NCBI GenBank assembly: GCA_900548695.1
Contig: URLC01000009.1
Span: 1-29,636 of the forward strand
Origin: an uncultured Mycoplasmatota bacterium
Lineage (GTDB): Bacteria > Bacillota_I > Bacilli_A > RF39 > UBA660
Reading direction: 5' to 3'
Length of the DNA: 29,636 nucleotides
In this document: positions 16,944 through 24,550 of the stretch, piece by piece
Layout of the letters: the number at the start of each line of letters is the position of its first letter
How positions within the stretch are numbered: the stretch's first letter is position 1
Made by a program: the position numbers and the translations under genes
The notes under the pieces: model-generated
Database searches by the model: none
Seen by the model: the letters and a program-made list of their open reading frames with translations, nothing else
Told to the model about the DNA's origin: nothing

Positions 16944-17056
16944 CTTATGAAGAGTAGTGAATGGACTGTCCCAGTGATACTACAGCAACTTATTAAATGA
17001 GATGCTAAAGCCTCCATAATAAGATGCTAGAAAACAGGTTTCGACCTGTTTTTTCT
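16944..17056 (+). promoter_or_regulatory. SAM-I (S-box) riboswitch controlling metK
   Basis: The conserved S-box core can be followed. P1 is CTTAT (16944-16948) with ATAAG (17019-17023). AAGAG follows, and a P2 arm GTAGT (16954-16958) pairs with ACTAC (16979-16983), flanking the GGACTGTCCCAGTGA kink-turn region. Then come GCAAC and a GCTAAAGCC segment near P4. An intrinsic terminator follows at 17031. High S-adenosylmethionine would stabilise P1 and stop transcription before metK; low levels allow read-through. It directly precedes a SAM synthetase gene, as expected. Confidence 0.9.
17031..17056 (+). terminator. Terminator of the SAM riboswitch
   Basis: AAAACAGGT (17031-17039), a TTCG loop and ACCTGTTTT (17044-17052) form a perfect 9-bp stem with a T tract. 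Confidence 0.92.
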
Positions 17057-17091
17057 TTCTTTGACCTCATAATTGAATAAGGGAGAAAAAT

Positions 17092-18105
17092 ATGAAATTA
17101 TATTCAAATGAAATTGTCTTTCGAGGACATCCAGATAAAGTCTGTGATCAAGTTAGTGATGCCATATTAGATGCCTATTTAAATGAAGATAAGCACTCTA
17201 GATGTGCAATCGAAGTAATGGGAGGAAAAGGTAAAATATTTATTACTGGTGAAGTAACATCTTCTGCAAAAGTAGATATTCTTGATGTAGTAAATAGCGT
17301 ATTAAAAGATATTGGATATGAGGCAAAATATGAAATTATTAATAATTTAGGAGAACAAAGTAAAGATATAGCCTTAGGAACTAACGATGAAGTAGGAGGA
17401 GCTGGAGACCAAGGGATGATGTTTGACTATGCTTGTAATGATACAGAAGAAATGCTTCCAACAGCTATGGTTATATTACAAAAATTAAGTAAATGGTATG
17501 ATAAAGAACAAAATAAAAACATTCATCTTTATCCAGATGGAAAAGCTCAAATAACAGGTTATTATGATGAGAATATGAAATTAAAAAGAATAAAGTATTT
17601 TACAATCTCTTATCAAAATGATGAACAAAATAGACAAGAAACAGACAAGTTAATTAAAGACAAATGTCGTGATAACTATAATATCGAAATAGAAGAGTTT
17701 TTAATTAACTCTACAGGGAAATTTCTAATCGGAGGGTTTGAAGGAGATACAGGACTCACTGGTAGAAAAATAGTTGTAGATAGTTATCAATCTTTTGCAA
17801 AAGTTGGTGGAGGAGCATTTAGTGGAAAAGATCCATCAAAAGTAGATAGAAGTGCAGCTTATAAAGCAAGAGAACTAGCAAAATGTTACTTAAAGAAATA
17901 TAATCTAGAATGGTGCACTGTACAACTAAGTTATGCGATAGGCATCACTCATCCTCTAGCAATCTATATTGACAGCAACAAAGGAAATATCGAAGTAGAA
18001 AACTCACTTTATGAAGAATGTACGCCTAAGAATATAATTAAAGATTTAGATTTATTAAATACTTGTTATGAAGAAAAAGCCAGATTTGGTCATTTTACAA
18101 AATAA
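17092..18105 (+). CDS. metK: S-adenosylmethionine synthetase
   Basis: This enzyme makes S-adenosylmethionine from methionine and ATP. The motifs seen are GHPDK (12-16), GGAGDQGMMFDYA (about 103-115), and GGFEGDTGLTGRKIVVDSYQ followed by KVGGGAFSGKDPSKVDRSAA in the C-terminal half, which hold the ATP, Mg and K sites. At 337 residues it is shorter than the usual 380-400, and GGFEGDTG differs from the common GGPxGDAG, so it belongs to a divergent branch, but the catalytic motifs are present. The start has GGGAG seven bases before the ATG. It is controlled by the SAM-I riboswitch upstream and ends in its own terminator. Confidence 0.95.
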   Translation: MKLYSNEIVFRGHPDKVCDQVSDAILDAYLNEDKHSRCAIEVMGGKGKIFITGEVTSSAKVDILDVVNSVLKDIGYEAKYEIINNLGEQSKDIALGTNDEVGGAGDQGMMFDYACNDTEEMLPTAMVILQKLSKWYDKEQNKNIHLYPDGKAQITGYYDENMKLKRIKYFTISYQNDEQNRQETDKLIKDKCRDNYNIEIEEFLINSTGKFLIGGFEGDTGLTGRKIVVDSYQSFAKVGGGAFSGKDPSKVDRSAAYKARELAKCYLKKYNLEWCTVQLSYAIGITHPLAIYIDSNKGNIEVENSLYEECTPKNIIKDLDLLNTCYEEKARFGHFTK

Positions 18106-18127
18106 ACAGTTCTAGAAACTGTTTTTT
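18104..18127 (+). terminator. Terminator of metK
   Basis: AAACAGTT (18104-18111), a five-base loop and AACTGTTT (18117-18124) form a perfect 8-bp stem with a T tract, overlapping the metK stop codon. Confidence 0.85.
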
Positions 18128-18138
18128 CTGTTGATTTT

Positions 18139-18147
18139 TGTTATAAT
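18139..18147 (+). promoter_or_regulatory. Extended -10 promoter of cutA
   Basis: TG-T-TATAAT (18139-18147) lies just after the metK terminator, 22 bases before the cutA ATG. No good -35 is present; at the usual spacing it would fall in the terminator stem. Confidence 0.6.
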
Positions 18148-18169
18148 AAAATAAGAAAAGAGGGATTAT

Positions 18170-18484
18170 ATGTCACTATATTACAATGTAAAAACCACAA
18201 TAGATAATTTAGAACTAGCAAAACAAATAACGAACACATTATTGGAAAAGAAACTAGTAAGCAGTATTCAAAGAAGAAAAGTAACTTCTATTTGGAGATA
18301 CAATAACCAAATAGAACAGGCAACAGAATATGTTTTAGAAATGAAAACAAAAAAAGAATTGTTCAAAGAAATAGAACAAGAAATAAAAAAACTTCATACT
18401 TATGAAGTGGCAGAAATATTTGCTGAAGAAATTAAAGAAACTTCAAAAGAATATTTGGATTGGATAGAAAAAGAGACAAAATAA
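18170..18484 (+). CDS. cutA: CutA1-like protein
   Basis: This 104-residue protein has the full CutA pattern: an N-terminal strand and helix LELAKQITNTLLEKKLV, then SIWRYNNQIEQATEYVLEMKTK, and the signature LHTYEVAEIFAEEI and YLDWI near the end. CutA proteins form trimers of ferredoxin-like fold and are linked to divalent-metal tolerance, though the exact role is unclear in most bacteria. The length is typical. The start has AGAGGG before ATG 18170. It has its own extended -10 promoter after the metK terminator and no obvious partner gene. Confidence 0.9.
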   Translation: MSLYYNVKTTIDNLELAKQITNTLLEKKLVSSIQRRKVTSIWRYNNQIEQATEYVLEMKTKKELFKEIEQEIKKLHTYEVAEIFAEEIKETSKEYLDWIEKETK

Positions 18485-18518
18485 AGTAATAAATCTATGC
18501 AAAGAAAAAGGGTTGTAT

Positions 18519-18602
18519 ATGAGTGATGGTAGTGATTTTTATGGAACTAGGAAAGTAAATCATTTTTTAGGAGTTGGCACTGGAAACTTACAATTAGATT
18601 AA
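18519..18602 (+). CDS. Possible 27-residue peptide
   Basis: ATG 18519 follows an AAAAGGG site by about six bases and the frame ends at 18602. The peptide starts MSDGSDFYGTRK and contains HFLGVGTGN. I recognise no family. It may be a small gene or the remnant of a larger one; it lies between cutA and the ABC exporter leader. Confidence 0.25.
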   Translation: MSDGSDFYGTRKVNHFLGVGTGNLQLD

Positions 18603-18671
18603 TTTTAAATATAATATGATTTTTTATATAGAAAATCTATTTTTCAGTCGTTATTATCAATAAAAAATAGT

Positions 18672-18700
18672 TTGACAATAAAAATAAAAAGTGATACGAT
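18672..18700 (+). promoter_or_regulatory. Promoter of the ABC exporter leader
   Basis: TTGACA (18672-18677) is a perfect -35, with an extended -10 TG-A-TACGAT (18692-18700) at a 17-base spacing. Transcription would start near 18707, giving a leader of about 180 bases before the exporter gene. Confidence 0.85.
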
Positions 18701-18731
18701 GAAACCACTAATGAAAGAAAGGAGTGGAAAC

Positions 18732-18821
18732 ATGAGAAATTTATTAATTAATTTTGACAAACTAACAAAAATAAGCAAAAACTGCAGTAGAGTGGAAAAT
18801 CCATGTTTTCCACAACTTTAA
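18732..18821 (+). CDS. Leader peptide of the ABC exporter attenuator
   Basis: This is a 29-codon ORF starting MRNLLINFDKLTKISKNC and ending PQL, with the strong site AAAGGAG (18718-18724) before ATG 18732. Codons 18-20 (Cys-Ser-Arg) contain the strand 18783-18790, which can pair with the later terminator stem. A perfect 8-bp hairpin (18792-18799 with 18806-18813) lies over its last codons. The layout is that of a ribosome-sensing leader peptide such as BmrB upstream of bmrCD in Bacillus subtilis. Confidence 0.7.
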   Translation: MRNLLINFDKLTKISKNCSRVENPCFPQL

Positions 18822-18863
18822 TCTTGTATGAAAGATTTGAAACTACTGCATAGTAGTTTTTTT
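18783..18863 (+). terminator. Transcription attenuator (terminator/antiterminator) before the ABC exporter
   Basis: Terminator: AAACTACT (18840-18847), loop GCAT, AGTAGTTT (18852-18859), then seven T. Antiterminator: TGCAGTAG (18783-18790) can pair perfectly with CTACTGCA (18843-18850) and would break the terminator. The 5' arm is inside the leader ORF, so a ribosome passing over it should favour termination, while one stalled earlier should favour read-through. Confidence 0.8.
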
Positions 18864-18885
18864 GTTTGTGAGAAAGGAGAATTTT

Positions 18886-20619
18886 ATGAAAAAATTAAAA
18901 AACTTTAAAATATTTTGGAACTACATCAAAGACGATAAATTTAAATTGTTTTTATATGTCTTATTAGTCGCTTTATCCTATCTTCCTGCTTTAATTTCTG
19001 TTTATTTTTGGGGAGTTGCAGTTGAGGCTTTAACTGCTAAAAACTTAAACGGTTTCGTTTTTTATTTAGTACTTTATGAAGCTATTTATATTATTTTTTA
19101 TACATTCTTACAAATTCCAAGAGATTATCTATATACTTACTTTGAATTAAAATTCACAAAAAATGTTAGTAAAGATTTATACAAAAAAATCGATAATTTA
19201 CCAGCCATCGCTTTCGAAGAAATTGGGGTAGGTGAATTTATTAATAGATTATATACAGACCCAGATAGAGTAATGGAATTACTGTCTAAAATGGTCAGAT
19301 TAATTTGTAAGGCAGTTGTAGTGATAATTGTTATCGTAATGGCTTTAAAAATCTCTTGGATATTATTTGCAGAAATTATGTTATTAGCTTTTATCATGGG
19401 CTTTATTTCAATGAAGTTCTTTCCAAAAATTAAGAAAAGTCAAGAAAAAATTAAAAAGGAAAGTGACGCCTATGTGAAAGTTGCAACAGAAAACATTAGT
19501 GGTATAAGAGAAATAAAGTCATTAGGAATCAGTAAAATTATTGAGAACAATATTGGTAAAGTGATTGATAAATTATTTAGTCATACTGCCAAAGTGAGAA
19601 AATATGAAAGATGGTACTATGCTCTTAATAATCTAGCTTATTTCTTAATTCAATTTTTAATTTTGTTTACAACTGGTAAATACTATTTAGATGGTGTAAT
19701 TAGTTTAAGTATTTTCTTAATGATGGAGTCTTATATCTGGAGAATTGATGAAGTAGTAGAAAGCATAAGTGATTTTGGTGTAAACTTTAATAAAGTAACA
19801 GTTTCCTTAAAAAGAATAGGTGAAATTTTAAATAATAGCTTATATCAAGATGAACAATACGGAACAAAAGTATTAACAAATACAAAAGGTAATATCAAAT
19901 TTGAAAATGTAAAATTTAAATATACAGAAAAAGAGCCATACACTTTAAAAGGTCTAGATTTAACAATCGAGTCAAATAAAAAGATTGCTATTGTAGGTCG
20001 TAGTGGTAATGGGAAAAGTACCATATTCAATTTATTATTAAGATACTTTGATGCTACCAAAGGAAAAATTACTATTGATGATATAAATATAAAAGATTTA
20101 ACTCAAGACTCTTTAAGGGCTAACCTTTCTATCATGAGGCAAAGTCCATTCTTATTCAACCTAACTATTTTAGAAAACTTTAAGTTAGTAAAAGAAGACG
20201 TTACTTTAGAAGAAGTAAGAAAATATTGTAAAAGAGCTTATATAGATGATTATATTATGAGTCTACCAAATCAATATGAAACAGTAATTGGTGAGGGAGG
20301 AATTAACTTATCCGGTGGGCAAAAGCAACGTTTGGCAATCGCTAGAACACTACTTTTAAATACTAAAATAATTCTTTTTGATGAAGCAACTAGTGCACTT
20401 GATAATGAATCACAGGAATATATTAAGAAAACCATCGATGATTTGGTAAAAGATCATACAATAATTATTGTTGCCCATAGACTTTCAACCATTGTTGATG
20501 CAGATACTATTCACGTAATTGATAAAGGTAAACTAGCGGGAAGTGGAAATCATCAAGAATTATTAGAACATTGTGAACCGTATCAAAGTCTATATCAAGC
20601 TGAAAATGAATTAACGTAA
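18886..20619 (+). CDS. ABC exporter, multidrug/lipid type (fused membrane and ATPase domains)
   Basis: The true start is ATG 18886, with AAAGGAG nearby; a longer TTG-started version runs into the terminator. The 577-residue product has an N-terminal six-helix membrane domain (about 15-310) and a C-terminal ATPase with GRSGNGKST (Walker A), RQSPFLF (Q-loop), LSGGQKQR (signature), IILFDEATSAL (Walker B) and IIVAHRLST (H-loop). It is a half-size exporter of the MsbA/LmrA/BmrA kind that must work as a dimer; no second half-transporter is encoded beside it. The attenuator upstream suggests induction by something that slows translation, such as a ribosome-targeting antibiotic, which would fit a drug exporter. 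Substrate unproven. Confidence 0.92.
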   Translation: MKKLKNFKIFWNYIKDDKFKLFLYVLLVALSYLPALISVYFWGVAVEALTAKNLNGFVFYLVLYEAIYIIFYTFLQIPRDYLYTYFELKFTKNVSKDLYKKIDNLPAIAFEEIGVGEFINRLYTDPDRVMELLSKMVRLICKAVVVIIVIVMALKISWILFAEIMLLAFIMGFISMKFFPKIKKSQEKIKKESDAYVKVATENISGIREIKSLGISKIIENNIGKVIDKLFSHTAKVRKYERWYYALNNLAYFLIQFLILFTTGKYYLDGVISLSIFLMMESYIWRIDEVVESISDFGVNFNKVTVSLKRIGEILNNSLYQDEQYGTKVLTNTKGNIKFENVKFKYTEKEPYTLKGLDLTIESNKKIAIVGRSGNGKSTIFNLLLRYFDATKGKITIDDINIKDLTQDSLRANLSIMRQSPFLFNLTILENFKLVKEDVTLEEVRKYCKRAYIDDYIMSLPNQYETVIGEGGINLSGGQKQRLAIARTLLLNTKIILFDEATSALDNESQEYIKKTIDDLVKDHTIIIVAHRLSTIVDADTIHVIDKGKLAGSGNHQELLEHCEPYQSLYQAENELT

Positions 20620-20623
20620 AAAG

Positions 20624-20657
20624 AAAGAGTAAAGTGCTCTTTTTTTTGTGTTATAAT
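20624..20657 (+). terminator. Terminator of the ABC exporter, with the next promoter in its tail
   Basis: AAAGAG (20624-20629) pairs with CTCTTT (20637-20642), seven-base loop, T tract to 20647. A TATAAT (20652-20657) follows within five bases and probably serves the next gene, with any -35 falling in the hairpin. Confidence 0.7.
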
Positions 20658-20679
20658 ATAACTAGAAAAGAGGTGCATT

Positions 20680-21144
20680 ATGTTGATTGAAAAGAAATTA
20701 GAAGCGTTAGATATAAACTATGATATTGTAGAACATGTTCCAGTCTATACAGTAGAAGAATCAAAAGAAAAAGTTCCACACATAGACGGTATTGGTTGTA
20801 AAAATCTATTTTTAAAAACACAAAAGAAAGAATTATTTTTATACACCGTAAAAGAAGATAAACAAATTAACTTAAAATGTCTATCAGAAAAGTTACAAGT
20901 AACAAGATTTCATTTTGCTTCACCCGAAACACTAGAAGAAATATTAGGGGTCATTCCTGGTTCTGTCACTCCACTCGCAATTATTAATGATCAAGAAAAT
21001 AAAGTAGTTGTGGTATTAGATAAAGAGTTACAAGGGCAAAAAATATTAGTGCATCCAAATAGAAATACAGCAACGATTTCCATAGTATATGAAGATTTAA
21101 TAAAATTTATTAAAAGTGAAAATCATAAATTAATAGAAATATAA
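20680..21144 (+). CDS. YbaK/ProX-type aminoacyl-tRNA deacylase
   Basis: This 154-residue protein is of the YbaK/ProX editing family. The motifs are KNLFLKTQKKELFLYTVKED (about 42-61), LGVIPGSVTPLAIIND (about 89-104) and HPNRNTATI (about 127-135). Its end-to-end similarity to stand-alone Ala-tRNA(Pro) deacylases (ProXp-ala, PrdX) suggests that it removes alanine wrongly attached to tRNA-Pro. The length is typical for a free-standing enzyme. The start is ATG 20680 with GAGGTG before it. It is transcribed from its own promoter after the exporter terminator. Confidence 0.88.
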   Translation: MLIEKKLEALDINYDIVEHVPVYTVEESKEKVPHIDGIGCKNLFLKTQKKELFLYTVKEDKQINLKCLSEKLQVTRFHFASPETLEEILGVIPGSVTPLAIINDQENKVVVVLDKELQGQKILVHPNRNTATISIVYEDLIKFIKSENHKLIEI

Positions 21145-21188
21145 ATCATAATTTTTATACAGTTCAAAGCACCAAATTAACTAATTGA

Positions 21189-21276
21189 TGGAAAATTTTT
21201 CCATAAAAAAGAAAAAGTAGTATACTACTTCTGAACTAAAAAAGGAAGTAGTAGGTATAAAATGAAAAAAGTAGTA
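21189..21276 (+). promoter_or_regulatory. Operator-like palindromes around the G5-protein promoter
   Basis: A perfect 16-bp palindrome AAGTAGTATACTACTT (21215-21230) has the probable -10, TATACT (21221-21226), at its centre; TTTCCA (21198-21203) is a candidate -35. The half-site AAGTAGTA recurs at 21246-21253, over the ribosome site, and at 21269-21276, inside the gene. Another palindrome, TGGAAAATTTTTCCA, lies at 21189-21203. A repressor bound here would block both RNA polymerase and ribosome access. Confidence 0.6.
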
Positions 21277-22101
21277 GTCACATTAATATTAGGAATAACT
21301 TTATTATGGCCATTAGGAGTAGATGCCAGAAGAGGCTGTTGCTCATGGCATGGAGGTGTCGCTGGTTGTGATTCATATAGTGGTAAATATCGTTGTATGG
21401 ATGGAACTTTAAGTCCATCTTGTTATTGTGAAGGTGGAAGTAGTTCGAACTATTCTGGTGGAAGCAAAGGAGGTAGTGCCTATTACCAAGCACCACAATA
21501 TGTTTATGGATGTACTGAACCTGACGCTATTAATTATAATGCTAAAGCAACAAAAGATGATGGTAGTTGTATAGCTAAAAAAGAAGGTTGTATAGACTCT
21601 AATGCTATTAACTATGATGAGACTGCCAATACAGATAATAACACTTGTAAATATCAAAAAGTGATAGTAGAAAAAGTAAAAATAAAGTATAAAAAAGTCT
21701 ATCAAAAGAATAATGAGGTAGTAGAAGGTACTGAAAAAATAGTTAAAAAAGGTATAAATGGAGAAAAAGAAGTAACGTATGATGCTATTGTAGATAAAGA
21801 TGGTAACGTAATTTCTAAAAAAGTAAAAGAAGAAAAAGTGATAACTAATCCAGTCAATGAAATAGTGGAGCAAGGTACTAAAACTTCTAATTCAGGTATC
21901 ATTGCCATACTTTATATAATATCTGTAATTACCGTTATAGTGAATAGAAGGTATAATTCCCAAAATAATTTATTAATCAATAAGATTACTTCAGAACCAC
22001 AGGTTGAAAAGAGTTTATTATATATTTTTTACTTTATCTTTCTAATTCCAGTTTTTATAGATGTTATCCTAATAATCATCAATAAATTAAAAAAGAAATA
22101 G
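21262..22101 (+). CDS. Secreted, membrane-anchored protein with cysteine-rich repeats and a G5 domain
   Basis: This 279-residue protein starts with a signal peptide (about 1-22). A cysteine-rich segment follows (RRGCCSWHGGVAGCD, then DGTLSPSCYC), of a type found in secreted nucleases and surface proteins. Next are two copies of a CxxxxAxNYxxxAxxDxxxC repeat (about 84-105 and 108-129) and a G5 domain (about 132-210), with the EKVKIKYKKVYQKNNEVVEG and VTNPVNEIVEQGTK-like borders. Two hydrophobic helices near the C-terminus (about 216-235 and 250-272) should fix it in the membrane. G5 domains often bind cell-wall sugars, so a role at the cell surface is likely. Its promoter is overlaid with palindromic half-sites. 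Confidence 0.8.
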   Translation: MKKVVVTLILGITLLWPLGVDARRGCCSWHGGVAGCDSYSGKYRCMDGTLSPSCYCEGGSSSNYSGGSKGGSAYYQAPQYVYGCTEPDAINYNAKATKDDGSCIAKKEGCIDSNAINYDETANTDNNTCKYQKVIVEKVKIKYKKVYQKNNEVVEGTEKIVKKGINGEKEVTYDAIVDKDGNVISKKVKEEKVITNPVNEIVEQGTKTSNSGIIAILYIISVITVIVNRRYNSQNNLLINKITSEPQVEKSLLYIFYFIFLIPVFIDVILIIINKLKKK

Positions 22102-22124
22102 TCATAAAATTATGACTATTTTTT
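22099..22124. terminator. Bidirectional terminator between convergent genes
   Basis: A perfect 11-bp inverted repeat (AATAGTCATAA / TTATGACTATT) is flanked by A's on the left and T's on the right. It lies between the converging G5-protein and glycosyltransferase genes and can serve both. Confidence 0.85.
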
Positions 22125-22145
22125 TTGCCTCACTTTGAAAAAAAT

Positions 22146-23225
22146 TTATTTACAATTTTTTAACACAAAATCTACTAATGCCTTCGCAGAATAAGATTTA
22201 ATATTTTTCTCTTGATTATGAATGAGTTTTTGCTGCATTGCTTTATCTTTTAATAAATCTCTTGTTTTAGTAACTAAATCCTCTATATTATGAGCCTTTA
22301 AAGCCATCCCATTACTTTCAAAGAATTGTGCATTATAATCCTCAACTCCAGGAATAGACATCATCAAAATTAATGGCTTTCTAAGTTCTACAACTTCTGT
22401 TGTTGTCACTCCACCAGGTTTAGATATAACAACTGTACTAGCTTTCATATATTCACCCATATTATGAATAAATCCTTTAACAATTAATAATGGATTAGCG
22501 ATAGTGAGTAGTTCTTTTTGTATCTCTTGATTATTACCACAAACAACAGTAATGTAAGTATTAGGAATTTCTTGAAGCATTCTAATAACCACATCTTTTA
22601 ATTGGCCAAATCCCATACTACCAGAAGTAATTAAAATCATATCTTTATCTTTTGGAATATCTCTAGATGTTGGACAATCTAAAAATCTTGATGAAATAGG
22701 AATACCAATGGGTAGCAAAACCTCTTCTTTAAATCCCTTTTCAATAAATCGTTCCTTTAATAAAGGGCTAGGGATAACAAAATAATCCGGATTAGTTTCT
22801 TCCCAGAAAGGGATGCATTCATAATCGGTTGCGATATTGATAAAAGAAATAGGGTGCTCTTTTTTTATAGCAGTAAGTGCATGACAAGCAAAAATTTGTG
22901 TCCCAATAGCTAAATCATATTGGTTATCTACTAAATATTGATATAACTTATCCTTAACTAGACTATTAAGTCCATAAACTGGACTAGGTATTTTCATCTT
23001 ACTATATAATTCACCCAATTTATATACACTACCAAAAACTTTACCTTTACCTTTAGTAGAATCTAAATACACTTTTTCCGCAACACTAGAAGCATTTTTG
23101 CCAACTAATTCCATGTAATCTTTTACACAACAAGAAATACCTCTTGCTAAAAACTCTTCCTTAATATAATTAGCACAAGCATTATGACCACCACCTGTAC
23201 TACATGTTAAAACAACTATTTTCAT
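22146..23225 (-). CDS. MGDG synthase-like glycosyltransferase (GT28)
   Basis: This 359-residue protein is a processive glycolipid-type glycosyltransferase. It opens with VVLTCSTGGGHNACANYIKE, the acceptor-binding motif of the MGDG synthase domain. The C-terminal half has LLPIGIPISSRF, ITSGSMGFGQLKDV and SKPGGVTTTEVVELRKPLIL, the UDP-sugar-binding part of GT28 enzymes. Such enzymes (UgtP/YpfP, MGDG synthase) add sugars to diacylglycerol to make membrane glycolipids. There is no membrane helix, so it would act at the inner face of the membrane. Its start is only two bases from the end of the upstream CmpB-like gene, so they form an operon. Confidence 0.9.
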   Translation of the reverse strand: MKIVVLTCSTGGGHNACANYIKEEFLARGISCCVKDYMELVGKNASSVAEKVYLDSTKGKGKVFGSVYKLGELYSKMKIPSPVYGLNSLVKDKLYQYLVDNQYDLAIGTQIFACHALTAIKKEHPISFINIATDYECIPFWEETNPDYFVIPSPLLKERFIEKGFKEEVLLPIGIPISSRFLDCPTSRDIPKDKDMILITSGSMGFGQLKDVVIRMLQEIPNTYITVVCGNNQEIQKELLTIANPLLIVKGFIHNMGEYMKASTVVISKPGGVTTTEVVELRKPLILMMSIPGVEDYNAQFFESNGMALKAHNIEDLVTKTRDLLKDKAMQQKLIHNQEKNIKSYSAKALVDFVLKNCK

Positions 23226-23227
23226 TA

Positions 23228-23866
23228 TTAATCACCCCAACTATTGTTATACATATTCTTTAAATATTTTTGATTAAATGTTTTATCTAAAAATTTCTCA
23301 TAACTATTTTTTGGAGCAATCCCTTTTTCACATTCTCTAGCTCGATCGACGGCACTACAAGTAAGTAAAATATCAAATACTAAGAAAATACCAAGGCTAA
23401 TTGCTAGTTTTTTACCAGCTTGATAATTAATTTTTTTAATAAATTTCATCACAAAAGGATAGATAAGTTTTATCCAAACTATGGCTAAAACGCCCCAAAA
23501 TAAAGAATAAAATAAGCAAATTCTACCATTAATATTGAATGGTTGTTTAGAATAATCCCAAGCAGAAAATCCTAGAACTAACTCCATTCCCCAGCTCATA
23601 ACATACTCTAAGATACTTCCACCAATAAACCCAATTACAAATAATTTTATATTGCTACTATCCTTATATTTAGCTAATAAAGCTGAAAGTAAACATGTCG
23701 CAAAACCATAAGCCATATTAAAAGGCCCAATAACCACTGCTGAATGATTAATTAAAACACCATACTTTACATAAGTAAAAATCCCTTCAATAATCCATCC
23801 GGCAATCGATCCAAAGATAAAAATCCAAAATAAATAATATAAATTTTTTGATACTTCTTTTTTCAT
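23228..23866 (-). CDS. CmpB-family membrane protein (putative ABC-type permease)
   Basis: This is a multi-helix membrane protein of about 212 residues from ATG 23866; a GTG at 23881 would add five residues but lies too near the promoter. Several helices, with IFGSIAGWIIEGIFTYVKYG near the start and GGSILEYVMSWGMELVLGFSAWDYS in the middle, match the family annotated as putative ABC transporter permease (CmpB). These proteins have no known ATPase partner and uncertain function. The soluble C-terminal tail is charged. It is the first gene of a two-gene operon with the glycolipid glycosyltransferase, suggesting a cell-envelope role. Confidence 0.82.
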   Translation of the reverse strand: MKKEVSKNLYYLFWIFIFGSIAGWIIEGIFTYVKYGVLINHSAVVIGPFNMAYGFATCLLSALLAKYKDSSNIKLFVIGFIGGSILEYVMSWGMELVLGFSAWDYSKQPFNINGRICLFYSLFWGVLAIVWIKLIYPFVMKFIKKINYQAGKKLAISLGIFLVFDILLTCSAVDRARECEKGIAPKNSYEKFLDKTFNQKYLKNMYNNSWGD

Positions 23867-23884
23867 AATACACCACACCACTTA

Positions 23885-23893
23885 ATTATATCA
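23885..23893 (-). promoter_or_regulatory. Extended -10 promoter of the CmpB/glycosyltransferase operon
   Basis: On the minus strand TG-A-TATAAT lies at 23893-23885, about 20 bases before the ATG at 23866. No good -35 is present at normal spacing. Confidence 0.6.
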
Positions 23894-23928
23894 TATGTAA
23901 GTAAATAACTCCAGTTGGCAAAAACTAA

Positions 23929-23957
23929 TTGAAAAGTAATTAAGTAATATATATAAT
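23929..23957 (+). promoter_or_regulatory. Intact promoter of a decayed gene
   Basis: TTGAAA (23929-23934) and TATAAT (23952-23957) are 17 bases apart. AAAGGA (23968-23973) and ATG 23976 follow, but the frame stops after seven codons. Confidence 0.7.
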
Positions 23958-23975
23958 AAAAAAAAAGAAAGGATT

Positions 23976-24530
23976 ATGACAATAGTAAGAATTCAATAAA
24001 AAAATTTGGTTAGTTTTTTACAAGGGGAAGATAATAACCCCTTATGAAAAACTTCCGAAAAATATGTTTCTTATGTGCAAAAGTTTAAGATACTATCAGT
24101 TTTTTGATAAGAAAATAAGTATAGAAGAGGCTTGAAGAATTAACTCGTTATTTTTAGACTGGTTAAAAGAAAAGGTCGTACTTGAAGATGGTTGGTAGAA
24201 ACCCTTAAACCTCTTTATAATAGTGGTTATAAATTAAGAGTCGCAATCAACGATGCTAATCAAGCAATAGATTAAAAATTGCCAAAAATTTTTCTACCGA
24301 TATGACCAAGAGAATATGTAACCAAGACCAGTCTGCTTTTTTGAAGAACTATTAACATATGTAGATTATCACGATAAAAATAAAATTCTACTGATTGGTG
24401 ATTTTCTACATTAAGAAGTAGAAGAGGATGAATTTTGATATAGATACTTGCTCGTATAATAGAAAAACAAACTCTTAAAGGAATCATCCCAACCAGCGAT
24501 GAAAATTAATAATCTAAAACAATTAGTAAA
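23976..24530 (+). pseudogene. Decayed gene of unknown family
   Basis: Protein-like stretches appear in changing frames, broken by many stops. One, with the segments SLRYYQFFDKKISIEEA and RINSLFLDWLKEKVVLEDGW, spans about 24030-24197. A second, LKPLYNSGYKLRVAINDANQ, spans about 24205-24275. A third has RPVCFFEELLTYVDYHDKNK and ILLIGDFLH (about 24300-24420). They read in order along the + strand after an intact promoter and ribosome site, so this is one gene of about 180 codons inactivated by several frameshifts and stops. I do not recognise the family. No intact gene is seen in the 23867-24550 gap. Confidence 0.55.
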
Positions 24531-24550
24531 GAAAATATAAGGAGATCATA

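Noticed and set aside
18862..18885. TTG-started longer form of the ABC exporter
   Set aside because: It would begin inside the terminator T tract; ATG 18886 has a proper AAAGGAG site.
21409..21873. Minus-strand open frame rich in Phe and Tyr opposite the G5 gene
   Set aside because: It is a shadow of a lysine- and glutamate-rich gene with a clear signal peptide and G5 domain on the other strand.
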